Below are positions 22,312 through 34,266 of a stretch of DNA of 64,000 nucleotides, one piece after another; within the stretch, counting starts at the first letter, position 1, and each line of letters opens with the position of its first letter. The stretch comes from Leuctra nigra. Taxonomy: Eukaryota > Arthropoda > Insecta > Plecoptera > Leuctridae. The notes beneath the pieces were generated by a model. It worked only from the letters and a program-made list of their open reading frames with translations, ran no database searches and had not been told where the DNA came from. Location of the stretch: positions 20,226,770 to 20,290,769 of the forward strand of contig OW203768.1 of NCBI GenBank assembly GCA_934045905.1. The letters run 5' to 3'. The translations under genes were made by a program, and so were the position numbers.

Positions 22312-22865
22312 AATCGCGCATTTAGTGATAAAAGCACCAAAATTTGGCACACTTGTAAAGAAAAATTAACTATTCGATATGAACCGAGGAGGCCTGAAAT
22401 ATCATCCCCCGTTTGGGGATGGTTGAGGTGCAAAGTTTTGGGGATGATTACGTATAAAAATTAATTCCGATGCATTGTAAAAATATACCTATAATATTCC
22501 ACTTAACATACAAATTGGAAAAAGGTCCAAATAATCTATGCAAAATTTGATATTGCACACAGTTTGTAAGGGATGGAAAAAGTTAATCCTCTGCCTTATA
22601 ATTTTGTGCACAATTATGGATTGATCTCAAGTTATGAGCTCTGAATCGATAGATAAAATTACGTAGATTCATATGTTATGACATTGGTTTTATATTTAAA
22701 ACGCCCTACCTCGGCTTGGGTGGCAAAAGTTAAAAGTTAGGGGGATGATTTTTATGGGGGGGGGGGGGGGGGTGATATTTCAGGCCTCCTCGGGTCATAT
22801 CGAATAGTTTATTTTTTTGTACAAGTGTGAAAATGTTGGAGCTTTTATCACTAAAATGCGCGATT
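22312..22865. mobile_element. Foldback element with ~100-bp inverted repeats
   Basis: Left arm AATCGCGCATTTAGTGATAA ... AACTATTCGATATGAACC ... GAGGAGGCCTGAAATATCA; the right arm is its complement, ending in TTATCACTAAAATGCGCGAT. The arms are about 100 bp and roughly 90% alike. The centre has a long G run (22757-22772) and no coding sequence. No clear target duplication. Confidence 0.75.
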
Positions 22866-23402
22866 TTAAGCCCCCAGCGCCACTAGCGAGAGAAATCGGC
22901 AAAGCTGTACGGGAAAGAATCTTCAATTTTGTAATCTCTCATTGGTCGTGGCCATAGCAACCGATAAAATATCAAAAGATAACTCAAAATAGCTCAGAAT
23001 TGGTTAAAAAGAGGAGCAAACTAATGATTTTGTCAGATGCAGTGGAATTTTTGAAACATTCATTTTTCAAAGCGAAATATCCTGTGGCGTATTTTTGTAA
23101 GAATGCATACAGGGAGTAATCTAGTGGAGCGGTCGCTCCACGCCATCCAAGTCGTACGGCGCGCGCACACACTCATTTAAAAAGGCTGGAGCAAACCCAC
23201 TTTTACTGTAAGCATCAAAGTGGCATTTTCGGCCTACTGGATCTTAAAATTGGAAAATCTCATATTGTTGCGATATATCTTAATTTCGAGCTATGGCCCA
23301 CCCTACAACATATACCAAATTTGGGAACAATAGGTTACGCCCTTTGCGCGCTAGAGGGCCGTGAAAACAGTGTTTTAGGGCGGTTTTCATAATAATAATC
23401 TC

Positions 23403-23439
<37 letters not shown>

Positions 23440-24255
23440 TCCTGGAATTCAAATCCGGTAAACAGGCCACAGCCTGAACGGCTAAACCGATTGATTTGAA
23501 ATTTTTACCACGTGTGCACTTTTGGCGTCTGAGGTGCCTTTTGCTATAACTGGTTTTATGCCGCCATTTTGAAACCGGAAGTAACGTCAAATCTCGAAAA
23601 CAGCTGAACCGATCGGAACGAAATTAGCTCCATTCGATTTAGATGGTCATCTATATGAAGTATCAATAAAAAAAATATTATTTTCTTATTTTCTAAACCG
23701 GAAGTGACGTCATAAATACGCAATATTTATCTAATTTCAACAAATTATACTTAAAATACATACAAAATGAACTTACATTGTAACATAGACAATAAAAATA
23801 AAAATTTCAAGGTTGCAGTGTTCTCGGCCGCCATTCCTAAAACCGGAAGTGACGTCATATATCGAAAACGCCTGTACCGATTACAACTGAAATAGATCCT
23901 GTCTATTCATTCTGCTTTCTATTTGAAAAATCAATTGGGATGAATAAATATACAAATTAACGGTACCGGAAATGGCGGGAGGAACCACTAAATTAAACCG
24001 GAAGTGACGTCATATATTGGAAATGGCATGACCGATTTGACGGAAATTAGCGCTAATAAATTCAGAAGGTCATTCAAGAAGTATCAACTAGATAAAACTA
24101 GATTGTTTTCTTATTACCTATACCGGAAATGACGTCATAAATATGCTAAATTACGTCATTTATATGCAAAATGACACTAAATTCACCACTTTATTTATTT
24201 TAAATAGATATTTAGTAATCGTACACTGTAAATATTTATAAATTCAAGGTTGCTG

Positions 24256-25150
24256 TGTTCTCGGCCGCCATTTTTAAAACCGGAGCTGACGTCATATATC
24301 GAAAACGGCTGTACCGAATGCAACCAAATTTTGGAAATGTGTAGGACTAATAATTATGAATTCAAGTTGACATTACTTTCGGCCACCATTGTTAAAACCG
24401 GAAGTGACGTCATATATCAAAAACGGCTGTACGGATTGCAACTTAATTATGTAATTATGTAGGACTTATAATTATGAATTAAATAAGACATCAATTTCAG
24501 CCGCCATTGTTAAAACCGGAAGTGACATCATATATCGAAAACGGCTGTACCGATTGCAACCAAATTTAAGAAATGTGTTGGACTAATAATTATGAATTCT
24601 GGACGACATTATTTTCGGCCGCCATTGTTAAAACCGGAAGTGACGTCATACATCGAAAACGGCTGTACAGATTGCAACCTAATTATGTAATTATAAGGAC
24701 AAATAATTATGAATTCAGGACGACATTATTTTCGGCCGCCATTGTTAAAACCGGAAGTGACGTCATATATAAAAAACAGCTGTACCGATTGCAATTAAAT
24801 TTTGGAAATGTGTAGGACTAATAATTATGAATAAAGACTACATTATTTTCGGCCGCCATTGTTAAAACCGGAAGTGACGTCATATATCGAAAACGGCTGT
24901 ACCGATTGTAATCAAATTTTGGAAATACTTAGGACTAATAATTATGAATTAAATACAATATTATATTCGGCCGCCATTGTTAAAACCGGAAGTGACGTCA
25001 TATATCGAAAACGGCTGTACCGATTGCAACCAAATTATGCAATTATGTAGGACTTATAATTATGAATTCAAGACGACATTATTTTCGGCCGCTATTTCAA
25101 AACCGGAAGTGACGTCATATATCGAAAACGGTTGGATCGATTGTAACGTA
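24256..25150 (-). repeat. ~117-bp tandem array inside copy B
   Basis: About eight units. On the + strand each has TTTTCGGCCGCCATTGTTAA, AACCGGAAGTGACGTCATAT, ATCGAAAACGGCTGTACCGA and TTGCAACCAAATTTTGGAAA. Equivalent arrays are in copy D (30610-31510) and, inverted, in copy C (42125-42900). The unit combines YY1-like GCCGCCATT, ETS-like CCGGAAGT and CRE TGACGTCA. Confidence 0.9.
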
Positions 25151-25308
25151 ACTTAAGCTATTCTTCTTGGATAATCATTTTAATCTTATACCAAACGCAA
25201 CTTTTCTTAGTAACCAAATCAGTTGAGGCGTATTTTTTTTAAAGAAATTAGTCCTTGCTCCGACATGTGCATCAAGCTGTATGAATAAACTAACAAAAGA
25301 AGTGATAT

Positions 25309-26391
25309 CCCAGAAAAAACACTCCGTGTAAAAAAGGTAGCCAAGTCTCTTTACTTTAAAAAAATTCAACACCGAAAAGGAGTGATATCAAAAAAGGAGC
25401 CAAGTCAATGACATTTTCCAAATATTTAATCGTATTTTTTAAATAAAAGTATAAACACCGAGAAATACTTTACAAAAGGACTTGGCGCATCGTTTTTTAA
25501 AGATATTTTTCTACTCATAATCATATGTCATTTATATACAACCGTCATTTAGAACTTTTAGAATAATAGGGAAACATCTTTCAATTACATATTGTACAAA
25601 CCTATGTAAAATATTTTCTATTTGTATTTGTACACGATGAAACTTGTTGCCTATGTTTGTAATAAATACACAATCTAGTTATCTTTGTAATATTGTTTCG
25701 TGGTCAACATAATTACCTAAGTCTCATGCGTTATACCTTCTCAACATGAAATAAATTTCTATTAATCCACATTTTATAACAATACATTTCACAAAGTACA
25801 CAGTAACGTCACATTGAATTTATATTAAAAAATTTAACTTTATACACTTGACACTTCAAAAATATATAATAGTGTTCCGTAGATAGTTAGTAATTATTTG
25901 ACAACGTTTCATGATTTCCTTCAGTCAAGATCAAATTATGAAAAGTTACCCTTCTAATATCACCATTTTAACAGTGCTATAAGAATATGTATGAGCCCCA
26001 CTTCCAATTGTTATTTAATTCTTCCCACTTTATATTACCTATCTATTACAGCATGAAATCTTTCTTCTATCGCCATTGACAAAACTATAAAATAACCATT
26101 ACTAAAAGTAGCTTGAATCATATATTCTGGCTCCAACAAAAAGAGGAAAATGTACCTACTTGTAAATTTCTTTCCACTTTTAGTATAGAATGATGTCTTT
26201 AAAAAAACGATGCGCCAAGTCCTTTTGTAAAGTATTTCTCGGTGTTTATACTTTTATTTAAAAAATACGATTAAATATTTGGAAAATGTCATTGACTTGG
26301 CTCCTTTTTTGATATCACTCCTTTTCGGTGTTGAATTTTTTTAAAGTAAAGAGACTTGGCTGCCTTTTTTACACGGAGTGTTTTTTCTGGG
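25309..26391. repeat. Terminal foldback of copy B
   Basis: Arms of about 190 bp: CCCAGAAAAAACACTCCGTG ... GCCAAGTCTCTTTAC ... GGACTTGGCGCATCG, with the near-exact complement at 26200-26391. The ~700 bp between the arms is AT-rich with no gene. Equivalent foldbacks: 9111-9508, 31662-32742, 40870-41949, 61490-62612 and 63667 to the window end. Confidence 0.85.
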
Positions 26392-26573
26392 ATATCATGT
26401 TTACTAACTGCTGCAACTAAAGTATATGAGGATCACGTCACGATAGTCCCGTATCCATCGATACGACACGACAAGGAAATTTAGAATATCCATCAAGAGT
26501 AAGAGGTGGTAGAATACAAACCAAAGTCTTCGAAACTTGGGCCGCTTATGCATCATGTTTCTACCTCAGAGGT

Positions 26574-26768
26574 AGAAGGACAAAAGTCCATTTCAATTAT
26601 TCTTGAAATCCAGTATTGACCCAAACTCATAAACCAGTATTTCTGTATTCAGTGAGTTCAATATTTGTTGACTGCAGTCAAATTGCAGTTGTTTGCGCTT
26701 GATTACGTGATTATAAAAGTGTGCAAAGCAAAATCGAGAAATTGGACTTCCGCCCTTCTACCTCTGAG
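26574..26768. mobile_element. MITE, CTCAGAGGTAGAAGG family, copy 3
   Basis: Left CCTCAGAGGTAGAAGGACAA, right GGACTTCCGCCCTTCTACCT followed by CTGAG. About 195 bp, non-coding. Confidence 0.75.
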
Positions 26769-27220
26769 TCACTACATATTTTGAAAGCTATTCATTTCTC
26801 AACAAATTCTTCAATATCAGGTAAATCACTGAATGTAAATCGTTTAAACAAAAAAGGTCGAAAAGCTTATACAAAGCTATAGTTTAATTGGTTTACATTT
26901 TTACAAAAGTGCCATTTAAATTCAGTTAAATCCGAAAGTTAAAACTCTTTTTCTTTTGAAAACTTTAAAGTTGTGAAGAAGGGAATGGATCACCAATGAC
27001 ATTGATACTATTTTGTAAATATTCTTCACTATCTCTCGAGATGTAGACAGAAGACGCACCAAAGTTCATCAGAATCTTCGAGAACCTTGTAATTCTCATG
27101 AATCATCTCATTACGAAAAGGCTGTGCAAAAACTCAAAACCTTAATTTCAAATACAATTATGAGATGACATTCATAGAAGTAGGGCGGTTCTTGCTCAGA
27201 AAGAACAATCTGAACATATA

Positions 27221-27257
27221 GTGGAAGTGCCATGCAAACAACCGGCACCTCCACCAA
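27221..27257. other. Hairpin, form 2 of a conserved pair
   Basis: GTGGAAGTGCC and GGCACCTCCAC pair around a ~12-nt loop and share, with the hairpin at 15298-15336, both the stem sequence and the same A-C mismatch. Confidence 0.4.
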
Positions 27258-27732
27258 AAACCAAACGTTTTCTCCGAAACTCGTATACAGCTACTTGTTT
27301 TGCTTCGCTAGCAAAACTATGATATAATTCGTAGGTGAAGCAGAAGTATGTTTATTTTATGGAATTCTATCAATATTTCATCAAACGTAGAATATACTAT
27401 AAAAGCGCCAGCCTGCTATTCTATTTTCTCTAAAAGTTATTCCCTTGTACCCTCCACGTAGTTTGTTTATACCACATCTTGTTCTGACCTCTGTTGGAAT
27501 ATTATGTGATTTATTGCTCGAGTGCCTGGAATCCTGTCCCATGTCTGCCGGCCTACATTCAGCCGTCAGAAGAACGGATAAGAAAACAATGCAATGCACA
27601 ACAATAGAGTTTACACGCGGAGATGTGTTATGCATTCGTGATGCGATTGTCCCGGCGCATTGCATTCCGTTGCATGAAACATTTGTAAACAATGACGATT
27701 TTATTTCTGGATTTTAGAACAGAAATGTTAAC

Positions 27733-28322
27733 AACTAGCCGACCTGCCCGGCGTTGCTCGTGCCGGTGTGGGGGGGGGGGGGGGGGGGGGGGTACATGGA
27801 GTATAAAATTAGGGAGATTGTTTCGTAAGTTTTATTATACACCTGATAATGTCAAAATGTAAAATTATCTCTCGTACATTCTGCATTAAGCTGATTTTCT
27901 TTAATTAGGAGTGGTTTGGGGGAGGGGGTGAGTAGCCTGAAATGTGGGCAGGTTGACGAAGTACACGTGTGCAAAATTTTATTGAGGTCGCCAATGGTGT
28001 AGGAGCATATTGGCATGGCCGAAAGTGTAATTTTAATTATTTCAATTAGGGGTGTTTTTTTTTTATTTAGGGGTGGTTGGGGAGAGGGGTTAAGTACCCT
28101 ACGATGTGCGCAGGATCAGTTAGAATCTCCGTACCAAATTTAATTGAGATTGGTCAAAGGGTGTAGAAATGTATGAAGAACAGACAGACACACAGACAGA
28201 CACACAGACAGACACACAGACAGACAGACAGGCAGACAGACAGACAGACAGACAGACAGAACGACAGACAGACAGACACACAGACAGACAGACAGACAGA
28301 CATTCTACTTTATAGGTATAGA
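27733..28322 (+). mobile_element. Unclassified dispersed element with CAGA tail
   Basis: Starts GCCGACCTGCCCGGCGTTGC after AACTA, has a G run (27769-27792), two GGTGGTTGGGG-like blocks, a (CAGA)n/(CACA) stretch at 28180-28300 and ends CATTCTACTTTATAGGTATA. Elements with this CCCGGCGTTGC start and CAGA microsatellite end are widespread in arthropod genomes; I cannot assign the class. Open frames across the CAGA run are artefacts. Confidence 0.5.
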
Positions 28323-28722
28323 TTTCAAACGAGCGATGTGCAATTGCGCTTCCATAACTGCTTGTTTCCGACAAATGTGTGCATAATTCAGGGTGTTGTA
28401 CACATTTTGTAGGAAAGAAACTGCAAGCTGCGTTTTGCGTTATTTTCCTTGCTACCTTTCACAAAAAAATAACCTATACATACGCAAAACGCATAAACAG
28501 TCTCTTTTGTCGCAGTTTTAGGGATTGCAACTTTCCCCATCTGTTGGAGGTTAAACAGTGTTATTTAGTAATTCTTGTTGGAAGCTCGCAAATGTAGGTA
28601 TTAATTGTTTCTGTTTCGGTGCGTAATTGCAATATAATTAGAATTTATGAACATTAAACAAATTAATAATGCATTTCAGGTTAATGCGGGGTTGGGGTTT
28701 GGTTGCATTATCACGATTTTTT

Positions 28723-28893
28723 TCTGGGGCGTCGCACTGTTCTGCAGCGAGGCTAATGATGACGGATGAATGATTATGTTGATGATTGAGAGATGATGGT
28801 GAATAGTAGGGATACGGATGGAAGGTGGGAAGGAGGTAGTCGTGGCCTATTAGTAGAATACCTTCCCAGCATTTGCCTGTCGACTGAGGGAAT
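28723..28893 (-). mobile_element. SINE fragment
   Basis: Minus-strand SINE truncated at the head: GTCGCACTGTTCTGCAGCG ... GGAAGGTGGGAAGGAGG ... CTTCCCAGCATTTGCCTG ... GACTGAGGGAATCACG, where it stops short of the B-box. Confidence 0.75.
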
Positions 28894-29484
28894 CACGATT
28901 TTTAATATATAATAAATATTTCATTTACAATATTGCAATATGTTTATTATATCAGAGTTCACATGAGCTAATATCGTAGGCAAGAAAGAGTGATTGAGCG
29001 AGCGAAGCGAGCGTCTCCTTTTGGCTCTTTTGGCACGGACCTTTTTTTTCTTTTTTTTCTGTTACTGACGATATACAAGTCACAGTTTTTCTTCGATCAA
29101 GCTGAAAATTTGCACACATGTACTGACCATTTCCGGGCGTTGCAGACCCTAATTGTTTTGAAATCTCCTGATTGGTTCAAATTTAAAAAAAATTATCTTT
29201 CTATTGGTTGGTTTGATCAATTTGAAATTTAGCAAAGTCATTGCAACCAACATTGTACCCAATCATAATAAATTTCAGCTAAATCCTCCCATTGGTTCAA
29301 ATTTGAAACCATTTTTCCTGTGATTTTTGCAATTTAAACTATAACCGATTGACCGCCAAACTAAAAACTTTGCATGGTCATTGGTACCAACATTTAAGGC
29401 ATTTTTGCCAATTTTCAGTCAAATCTGTCGTTATTTTCAAAAAATTTTGTAATTTTAGGGACATTTTGCGTGTTGGCTGTCAAA

Positions 29485-32400
29485 TCTAGTGGAGCGGTCG
29501 CTCCACCCAGCCAAGTCGTACTATACACTCACACTCACTCAACATACCGTAAATGCCTAATAAACTGAGGAGCAGACGAAACACTTTTACTGTAAGCAAC
29601 AACATGGCATTTTCGGCCTACTGGATCTCAAAATTGGGAAATCTCACATTGTTGCGAAATAACTTAATTTCGAGCTATGGCCCACCTGACAACATATACC
29701 AAATTTGGGAACAATACGTTATGCCGTTTGGGTGCTAGAGGGCCGTGAAAACTGTGAAATTACACCCCTTTTAAAAGCTATCTGATGATGATGATTCAGA
29801 TATCAGGAAACGTTGCTATCACCGCCACAGCCTAAACGGCTGAACCGATCAACCTGAAATTTTTACCACATTTGCACTTTTGGCGTCTGATGATACCTTG
29901 CCTCTTGTGATTTTTTGTGCCGCCATTTTTAAACCGGAAGTGACGTCATATCTCAAAAACGTCTGGACCGATTAGAACGAAATTAGCGCCATTCGATTTA
30001 GACGGTCATCTATATGAAGTATCAATAAAAAAATTATTATTTTCTTATTTTCTGAACCGGAAGTGACGTCATAAATACGCAATATTTAACTTATTTCAAC
30101 AAATTATACTTAAAATACATACATAAGTAACTTACATTGTAACATAGACAATACAAATTATAAATTCAAGGAGGCAGTGTTCTCGGCCGCCATTCCTGAA
30201 ACCGGAAGTGACGTTATATATCTAAAACGCCTGTACCGTTTGCAACTGAACTAGCTCCTGCGTATTCATTCTGCAACTTTTTATGAAACTCAATTGTGAA
30301 AAATGAATAAACAAATTAACGGTACCGGAAATGGCGGCAGGAACCACTAAATGAAACCGGTAGTGACGTCATATATTACATACGGCAAGACCGATTTTAC
30401 GGAAATATAGGGATTATGAATTCAGATGGTCGTTCATAAAGTATCAACTAGATTGTTTTCCTATTACCTATACCGGAAATGACGTCATAAATATGCTAAA
30501 TGACGTCATAAATATGATAATTGACACAAAATTCACCACTTTATACTTTTAAATAGATATTTAGTAAACCTACTTTGTAAATAATTATAAATTCAAGGTT
30601 GCAGTGTTCTCGGCCGCCATTTTTAAAACCGGAAGTGACGTCATATATTGAAAACAGATGTACCGATTGCAACCAAATTTTGGAAATGTGTAGGACTAAT
30701 AATTATGAATTGAAGACGACATTATTTTCGGCCGCCATTGTTAAAACCGGAAGTGACGTCATATATCGAAAACGGCTGTACCGATTGCAACCAAATTTTG
30801 GAAATATGGAGGACTAATAATTATGAATGAAATACGACATTATTTTCGGCCGCCATTGTTAAAACCGGAAGTGACGTCATATATCGAAAACGGCTTTACC
30901 GATTGCAACCAAATTTTGGAAATATGTAGGAATTATAATTATGGATTAAAGGCGACATTATTTTTGGCCGCCATTGTTAAAACCGGAAGTAACGTCATAT
31001 ATCAAAAACGGCTGTACCGATAGCAACCAAATTTTGGAAATGTGTAGGACTTATAATTATGAATTAAAGACGACATTATTTTCGGCCGCCATTGTTAAAA
31101 CCGGAAGTGACGTCATATGTCGAAATCGTCTGTACCGATTGCAACCAAAATTTGGAAATATGGAGGACTTAAAATTATGAATTAAAGACGACATTATTTT
31201 CGGCCGTCATTGTTAAAACCGGAAGGGACGTCATATATCGAAAACGTCTGTACCGATTGCAACCAAATTTTGGAAATATGTAGGACTTATAATTATGGAT
31301 AAAAAGACGACATTATTTTCGGCCGCCATTGGTTAAACCGGAAGTGACGTCATATATCGAAATCGTCTGTACCGATTGCAACCAAACTGTGCAATTATGT
31401 AGGACTTATAATTATGAATTCAAGACGACATTATTTTCGGCCGCTATTTCAAAACCGGAAGTGACGTCATATATCGAAAACGGCTGGATCGATTATAACG
31501 AAACAATTAAGCTATTCTTCTTGGATAATCATTTTCATCTTATACCAAACGCAACTTTTCTTAGTAAGCAAATCGGTTGAGGCGTATTTCTTTAAAGAAA
31601 TTAGTCCCTGCTCGGACATGTGCTACAAGCTGTATGAATAAACTAACAAAAGAAGTGATATCCCAGAAAAAAACACTCCGTGTAAAAAAGGCAGCCAAGT
31701 CTCTTTACTTTAAAAAAATTCAACACCGAAAAGGAGTGATATCAAAAAAGGAGCCAAGTCAATGACATTTCCAAATATTTAATCGTATTTTTGAAATAAA
31801 AGAATAAACACCGAGAAATACTTTACAAAAGGACTTGGCGCATCGTTTTTTAAATTCATTTTTTGATTCATAAGCATATGCCATTGATATACAACCGTAA
31901 TTTAGAATTTTTAGAATAATAGGGAAACATCTTTCAATTACATATTATACATATACCTACTGTAAAATATTATCTATTAGAATATGTACGTACGCGATAA
32001 AACTTGTTGCCTATGTTTTCTATAAATACACAATAGTTAGTTATCTTCGTAATATTGTTTCGTGGTCAACATAATTAAGTCTCATGCGTTAAACCTTCTC
32101 ATCATGAAATACATTTCTATTAATCCACATTTTATAACAAAACATTTCACAAAGTACATAGTCACATTGAATTTCTATTAAAAATTTTAACTTTATACAC
32201 TTGACACTTCAAAAATATATAATAGTGTTCCAAAGACAGTTCGTAATTATTTGACAACGTTTCATGATTTCCTTCAGTCAAGATCAAATTATGAAAAGAT
32301 ACCCTTCTAATATCACCATATTAACAGTGCTATAAGAATATGTATGAGCCCACTTCCAATTGTTATTTAATTCTTCCACCCTTATATTACTTATCTATTA

Positions 32401-32742
32401 CAGCATGAAATCTTTCTACTATCGCCATTGACAAAACTATAAAATAGCCATTACTAAAAGTAGCTTGATTCATAGTTTCTGGCTCTAATAGAAAGAGGAA
32501 AATGTACCTACTTTAAATTTCTTTCCACTTTTAGTATTGAATGAGGTCTTTAAAAAAACGATGCGCCAAGTCCTTTTGTAAAGTATTTCTCGGTGTTTAT
32601 TCTTTTATTTCAAAAATACGATTAAATATTTGGAAATGTCATTGACTTGGCTCCTTTTTTGATATCACTCCTTTTCGGTGTTGAATTTTTTTAAAGTAAA
32701 GAGACTTGGCTGCCTTTTTTACACGGAGTGTTTTTTTCTGGG
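29485..32742 (-). mobile_element. Helitron-like element, copy D
   Basis: 3258 bp; same order as copy B: 3' hairpin end at 29485 (TCTAGTGGAGCGGTCGCTCC), spaced motif copies, a ~117-bp tandem array (30610-31510), and the 5' foldback (31662-32742). About 13 composite ETS/CRE motifs. It is nearly identical, in inverse orientation, to copy C, so the two are recent relatives. Insertion between A and T without target duplication is seen directly against 2498-2512. Confidence 0.88.
30610..31510 (-). repeat. ~117-bp tandem array inside copy D
   Basis: About eight units with the same motif order as in copy B. Scattered substitutions (GGAAGGGACG, GTAACGTC) mark individual units, so the units have been diverging since amplification. 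Confidence 0.88.
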
Positions 32743-33115
32743 TTCACGGCTACTTCGAATCTTCAGTTCAAGGCAAGGTAGTTAGAGCAGAAAGTTTCAA
32801 ACGAAATGATACTAATAATGACCATTCAACAGATTGATCTGATATTGTGTACACACTAATATCATATGATTTGAGTGGTCCCAGGTATATTTTTTTTAAA
32901 GAGATCCTGTGATTTTTGAATATTAACAAGGAACAGTTCAATCATAAAGGTTGATACTAACATTTTAGGAATATTTAGAGATTTTTATTCAAGTCTGACG
33001 AAATTCAAGAATTATTGGCTTTTAATGATATTTTCGATAGACAGAATTTCGGTTCGAGGTGTTCTGCGTATCCGTGCTCGCGCTCATCAACGCGTTACTC
33101 AGAGCGTTTTCCTAG

Positions 33116-34098
33116 TAAAGAAATACACAGTTATAATGAATGCCATGTTAGTGCAATAAAAGAAACCTGCACTTTGGTATCCCCATTACAATTCCACAAA
33201 ACTCAGTGCAACATAAATTAAACAATTACAATTCTAATCTAATTACCCGTTCCGATAATTGGCCAACCTCAAACAATGAAACCACAATTAACTCTCATCA
33301 AACCTCATTACCAGTCTACAAACAAGTCTCCTTCTGGAATGCGCTCCAAATACCTTGTCTCCAGCTATCAATCTCTAGCGACCTTGCCCGTGCATCTAGC
33401 GACCTTGCCGACGCATGCGCTGTGCGTCATTCATTCATTCACGCCGATTCGATCGGATTAATTAGCGATTTGAATGTGGTGACTGAATTGTCAGGCGAGG
33501 GCGTGAATGACGCTGAAGCGGATGGGCGTGTTGGTGTGGCGATTCAGTGGCATTGGAGGGACATCTTGGGTTACTCACGAGATAACTGGGAAGTTATGTT
33601 AATCCGTGATATCAGTGACACGAGTAGGGGATTAGAATCTACATACAAATGATTCATTTATTGGGATTAGCATGACGTATTAATCGAAACAGAGGAATGA
33701 GATTGAGCAGTAAAATATAGGTACCAATTATTGAAACCATGCCACATACGACTGTCAACAAAAATGTGCCCCTTACCGTATGATACAATATAATATTAAT
33801 TTAAGCTCAACTTTTACTCAATTAGATATCACAGGCAAACACAAAATCGCCCTGAATATTGGACTTAAAATGCTCCTTAAATTTTCCAGAGGAATGACAA
33901 AATAATGAAAGTATGGTGTCATTTTAAATGTAACATCCTTAGAATAGATTGGCTTTCGAAGATGTCAACGTTCAAATAAAAAAGAAATGAGTACAACTGA
34001 TGAATTGAAAGTAGATGGCAACAGATAGAGAGGCTAGAGAGGGTTATCTTGTAGGCTAGAGAAGCATACTAATTCTAAGCTTTAGACAGCTTGAAAGC
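33116..34098. other. Gene-free stretch with a CpG-rich patch
   Basis: A patch at 33350-33580 is less AT-rich (ACCTTGCCGACGCATGCGC) and lies in a 148-codon open frame (33206-33652) that I do not recognise and do not call. No other feature. Confidence 0.45.
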
Positions 34099-34263
34099 TA
34101 GTAAAATACAAATTATTGAACAGAAACACTGGTATTGTCAAGTAAAAATAAAAAGAGTCCGCACTCAATGCGGAAGAGTCCGCACTCTTCTAAAAAGAGG
34201 CGGACTCTTTTTATTTTTACTTGACAGTACCAGTGTTTCTGTTCAATAATTTGTATTTTACTA
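34099..34263. mobile_element. Small foldback MITE with ~65-bp arms
   Basis: Left arm 34099-34165 (TAGTAAAATACAAATTATTG ... AGTCCGC) and right arm 34198-34263 (GCGGACTCTTTTTATTTTTA ... CAATAATTTGTATTTTACTA) are almost perfect complements. The 32-nt centre repeats GAGTCCGCACTC. TA at both outer edges would fit a Tc1/mariner-type origin. As RNA it would form one very long hairpin. Confidence 0.85.
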
Positions 34264-34266
34264 TAG

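Larger units (their letters stand above)
23120..26391 (-). mobile_element. Helitron-like element, copy B
   Basis: Read on the minus strand: a 5' foldback (25309-26391) starting CCCAGAAAAAACACTCCGTG, then a tandem array of ~117-bp units (24256-25150), then more widely spaced motif copies, then a trinucleotide AGT run (about 23402-23438), and the 3' hairpin GTGGAGCGACCGCTCCAC next to TAGA and host T. About 13 copies of the CCGGAAGTGACGTCAT motif. No protein gene, so it depends on helpers elsewhere. Confidence 0.85.
26392..27732. other. Gene-free stretch
   Basis: Holds a MITE (26574-26768) and a hairpin (27221-27257). The overlapping opposite-strand frames at 27381-27717 have no recognisable similarity and I do not call them. 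Confidence 0.5.
28994..33115 (+). mobile_element. Dispersed repeat family 2, copy split by Helitron-like copy D
   Basis: Repeat parts 28994-29484 and 32743-33115 join to match 2102-3022 in reverse. Outer ends TTGAGCGAGCGAAGCGAGCG and GAGCGTTTTCCTAG followed by T. The interruption falls at TCAAA^TTCAC, and the uninterrupted copy reads straight through with no missing or extra base, giving a clean empty site. Confidence 0.8.

Noticed and set aside
28120..28412. Cys/Val/Ser- and Asp/Arg/Gln-repeat frames
   Set aside because: They are the CAGA microsatellite read on each strand.
24250..31180. Family of small frames reading KPEVTSYIENGCTDCNQ
   Set aside because: They are the ~117-bp Helitron-like tandem units in one frame; stops fall at random between units and the same DNA is found in both orientations.
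33206..33652. 148-codon open frame with a CpG-rich centre
   Set aside because: No recognisable domain, no splice sites or signal, and ordinary base composition at the edges. Possible but unsupported.
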